Positions 31,077 through 32,924 of a stretch of 32,924 nucleotides of DNA are shown here, one piece after another. Position numbers and translations under genes: made by a program. Source of the stretch: Nitriliruptoraceae bacterium. Its GTDB lineage: Bacteria; Actinomycetota; Nitriliruptoria; Nitriliruptorales; Nitriliruptoraceae. The stretch is taken from the NCBI GenBank assembly GCA_007118045.1, contig SKTG01000146.1:1-32924 (forward strand), written 5' to 3'. The first letter of the stretch is position 1. The number at the start of each line of letters is the position of its first letter. The notes beneath the pieces were generated by a model. That model was given only the letters and a program-made list of their open reading frames with translations, did no database searches and had not been told where the DNA came from.

Positions 31077-31580
31077 TCACTGCTCCTTGAAGTCCTCGGG
31101 CGTGACGTCGTCGAGGAAGGCCCGGAACTCGCGGACCTCCTCCTCCGGGTCGGCCTCGAGCTCGCCGTCCTCGGTGTCGTCGATCTCGAGCCCGGCGTCC
31201 TCGAGCACGTCCTCGGCGCCGAGGATCGGCACGTCCTCGAAGCGGGATGCCAGCGCGATCGCGTCCGAGGGGCGGGCCGACACGGTGAAGGTGTCGTCGC
31301 CCTGGGTCAGGTGCAGCTCGGCGTAGAAGGTGCCGTCGCGCAGCTCGGTCACGTGCACGGCCGCGAGCCCGGCGCCCATCTCCTGGAGGACGTCCACGAA
31401 GAGGTCGTGGGTCAGCGGCCTCGGTGTGTCGACCCCCTGCAAGGCGAAGGCGATGGCCGTGGCCTCGACGGCGCCGATCCAGATGGGCAGGTAACGGGTG
31501 CCCTCCCGCTCGCGCAGCAGCACGATCGGTTGGTTCGCGGGCAGCTCCACGCGCACCCCGACGAGCTCGAGCTCGATCAC
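31077..31580 (-). CDS. Bifunctional nuclease family protein (DUF151, Rv1829-like)
   Basis: A 167-aa protein. The core is VRVELPANQPIVLLRE, RYLPIWIGAVEATAIAFALQG and VSARPSDAIALASRF, matching the bifunctional nuclease (BFN) domain. An acidic C-terminal tail follows (DDTEDGELEADPEEEVREF). GTG 31580 is preceded by AAGGAG about 8 nt away. It lies 29 bp after the D,D-carboxypeptidase stop and is probably co-transcribed with it. Its MerR neighbour supports the Rv1829-Rv1830 synteny. Confidence 0.9.
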   Translation of the reverse strand: MIELELVGVRVELPANQPIVLLREREGTRYLPIWIGAVEATAIAFALQGVDTPRPLTHDLFVDVLQEMGAGLAAVHVTELRDGTFYAELHLTQGDDTFTVSARPSDAIALASRFEDVPILGAEDVLEDAGLEIDDTEDGELEADPEEEVREFRAFLDDVTPEDFKEQ

Positions 31581-31609
31581 CTGCAGCTCCTTCTCACGTC
31601 CTCGCGAGG

Positions 31610-32924
31610 CTAGCGGAGGTGGTCCGCGGCAGCCGCCGCCCGCAGGCCGGCGTAGACACCGTCGATCACGGCTCGTCCGATCTGCGCGTCCGGACCGGCC
31701 GGAGCCGGCTCGCGGGTCGAGAGCTGCGCCTGCAGCTCCCCCAGCACCTCGCCGGCGAGCGGGTCGGGTGACGGGCCGGACTCCGCGGGGTCGTCCCCGT
31801 CGGCCACGTCGCCGTCCGGAGCGTGGTTCGACCCCTCGTCGCCGGTCGTGTCGGCTGTGTCGTCGTCCGCCCCCTCGTCAGCTGCGGTCGCCTCGTCCGC
31901 GGCATCCCCCGACGGCGTACCCGGGGTGCCCGCGCCGTGGGCGGCCTCGCCCTCCCCCGCGCTCGAGACCCGGATGTCGACCTGCGGTGGTGACTCGGGC
32001 GGTCGTGGCTCGACCGGCAGATCGAGCTCGGCGGTCCGGTCGGCGGGCACGGTGACCAGGGTCGGGTCGACGGTCACGGTGCGGGAGCCGCCGGCGACCG
32101 CGTACCGCAGGGTCGCGGCCAGCTCGCGTGGCTCGTAGGCGGCGAAGCCCAGGTCGAGCAGCTGCTCGACGACCTCGAAACGGGCGGGCTCGTCGCCAGC
32201 GTCGAGCACCACCGCGATCAGCTCGCGGTCGTCGCGTCGCGCGCTGCCGACCAGGCCGTACCCGGCCGCGGCCGTGTAACCGGTCTTGACCCCCGTCGCG
32301 TCCTCGTAGCGGAGCAGCAGCTCGTTGCGGGTCGGGACCGGACCGATCCCCGGCAGCGTCACCTGCTCGCGACCGAGGAACGGGCGCAGCTCGTCGTGCG
32401 TGATCGCCGCGTATCCGAGGATCGCCAGCTCCCGAGCCGAGAGCTCGTTGGCGTCGTCCAACCCGGACGCGCTGACCAGATCGGTGTCGGCGATCCCCAG
32501 CGACGCCGCTTCCTCGTCCATCAGGGCCAGGAACCCCGGCAGGTCGCCCCCGACGTGCACTGCCAACGCCTCCGCCGCGTCGTTGCCGGAGCGCGAGAGC
32601 AGCGCGTCCAGCAGCTGTTCGACGGTCCACGTGTCCCCGGGTGCGAGTCCGACCCCGGCACCGGGGACCGCTGCCACCTCGGAGCCGACGGTGACCTCGT
32701 CCGCCGGGTCGACCCGTTCGATGACCGTGAGTGCCGTCAGGATCTTGACGGTCGAGGCGACCGGCCGGCGCACGTCCTCGCCGCTGGCCGCCAGCGTCTG
32801 GCCGGTCTCGGCCTCGAGCAGCAGGTACGCGCCGACGTCCCCGCCGGCGAGCTCCGGCCAGTCCTCCCCGGGTCGCTCGATGACGGGGTCCGGCGGGCCC
32901 TCGAGCTCGGCCGTCGCCGGCGCC
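31610..32924 (-). CDS. D-alanyl-D-alanine carboxypeptidase (PBP5-like), 5' end beyond the window
   Basis: At least 437 aa. The serine-peptidase motifs are RRPVASTVK (SxxK), SRSGN (SxN) and TGVKTGYT (KTG), the signature of S11 penicillin-binding proteins that trim peptidoglycan stem peptides. Sequence to the window edge continues in frame (AYLLLEAETGQTLAASGED). A long Asp/Glu/Gly-rich linker (roughly the GEGEAAHGAGTPG region) follows the catalytic domain and its C-terminal domain, and the protein ends with a short Ala-rich segment (VIDGVYAGLRAAAAADHLR). The N-terminal signal peptide is outside the window. Confidence 0.92.
   Translation of the reverse strand, partial: APATAELEGPPDPVIERPGEDWPELAGGDVGAYLLLEAETGQTLAASGEDVRRPVASTVKILTALTVIERVDPADEVTVGSEVAAVPGAGVGLAPGDTWTVEQLLDALLSRSGNDAAEALAVHVGGDLPGFLALMDEEAASLGIADTDLVSASGLDDANELSARELAILGYAAITHDELRPFLGREQVTLPGIGPVPTRNELLLRYEDATGVKTGYTAAAGYGLVGSARRDDRELIAVVLDAGDEPARFEVVEQLLDLGFAAYEPRELAATLRYAVAGGSRTVTVDPTLVTVPADRTAELDLPVEPRPPESPPQVDIRVSSAGEGEAAHGAGTPGTPSGDAADEATAADEGADDDTADTTGDEGSNHAPDGDVADGDDPAESGPSPDPLAGEVLGELQAQLSTREPAPAGPDAQIGRAVIDGVYAGLRAAAAADHLR

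Noticed and set aside
1..32924. Mobile elements, tRNA or rRNA genes
   Set aside because: I found no transposase or integrase gene, no flanking inverted repeats and no tRNA cloverleaf or rRNA sequence on reading both strands; a covariance-model scan could still find a short RNA that I missed.

Overview
This is a very GC-rich window with dense, often overlapping genes and many GTG starts, as expected of an Actinomycetota chromosome. A D,D-carboxypeptidase - bifunctional nuclease - MerR block at the right end resembles the mycobacterial Rv1829-Rv1830 neighbourhood. The low-complexity acidic stretches in secreted proteins would suit a deep-branching actinobacterium, but I cannot place it more precisely. 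I found no rRNA, tRNA, CRISPR array or intact insertion sequence.

Left third (120-12081, all minus strand): a nine-gene set that looks like one catabolic regulon for an amide- or peptide-like compound. In transcription order it holds a solute-binding lipoprotein, a permease, a fused permease-ATPase and a second ATPase (a complete Opp/Dpp-type importer), then an aldehyde dehydrogenase and a creatininase-family amidohydrolase. A second promoter then serves a class III aminotransferase, an M81 (MlrC-like) peptidase and an IclR regulator. Both promoters have a -35/-10 pair with a 17-bp spacer, followed by a TGGAAC-ATCG-GTTC-type IclR operator over the expected transcription start. The simplest model is uptake, amide hydrolysis, transamination and semialdehyde oxidation, controlled by the IclR protein. 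The M81 gene appears to start at ATC. Short tandem or direct duplications sit at three gene ends in this cluster. A hydroxy-acid oxidase pseudogene with an internal deletion lies divergently next to it.

Middle (12676-19160): small enzymes and regulators. These are an ArsR/VOC pair with an operator inside the promoter spacer, a SnoaL-like protein, a cupin and a divergent GAF-LuxR regulator around a perfect palindrome, an SDR, a short GNAT, a MOSC protein, a small membrane protein and a second GNAT.

Right-centre (19559-26573): a small lipoprotein gene with a strong hairpin after it, a 976-aa LAL-type LuxR ATPase regulator, a 553-aa LuxR regulator without an ATPase domain, a SAM-dependent methyltransferase preceded by a perfect 16-bp palindrome, and a small His-rich secreted protein.

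Right end (26906-32924): a tight five-gene run of three membrane proteins, an ECF-like sigma factor and a four-helix membrane protein that may be its anti-sigma factor. The last protein is a paralogue of the membrane protein on the other side of the sigma gene. The convergent housekeeping block (D,D-carboxypeptidase, bifunctional nuclease, Rv1830-type MerR) follows.
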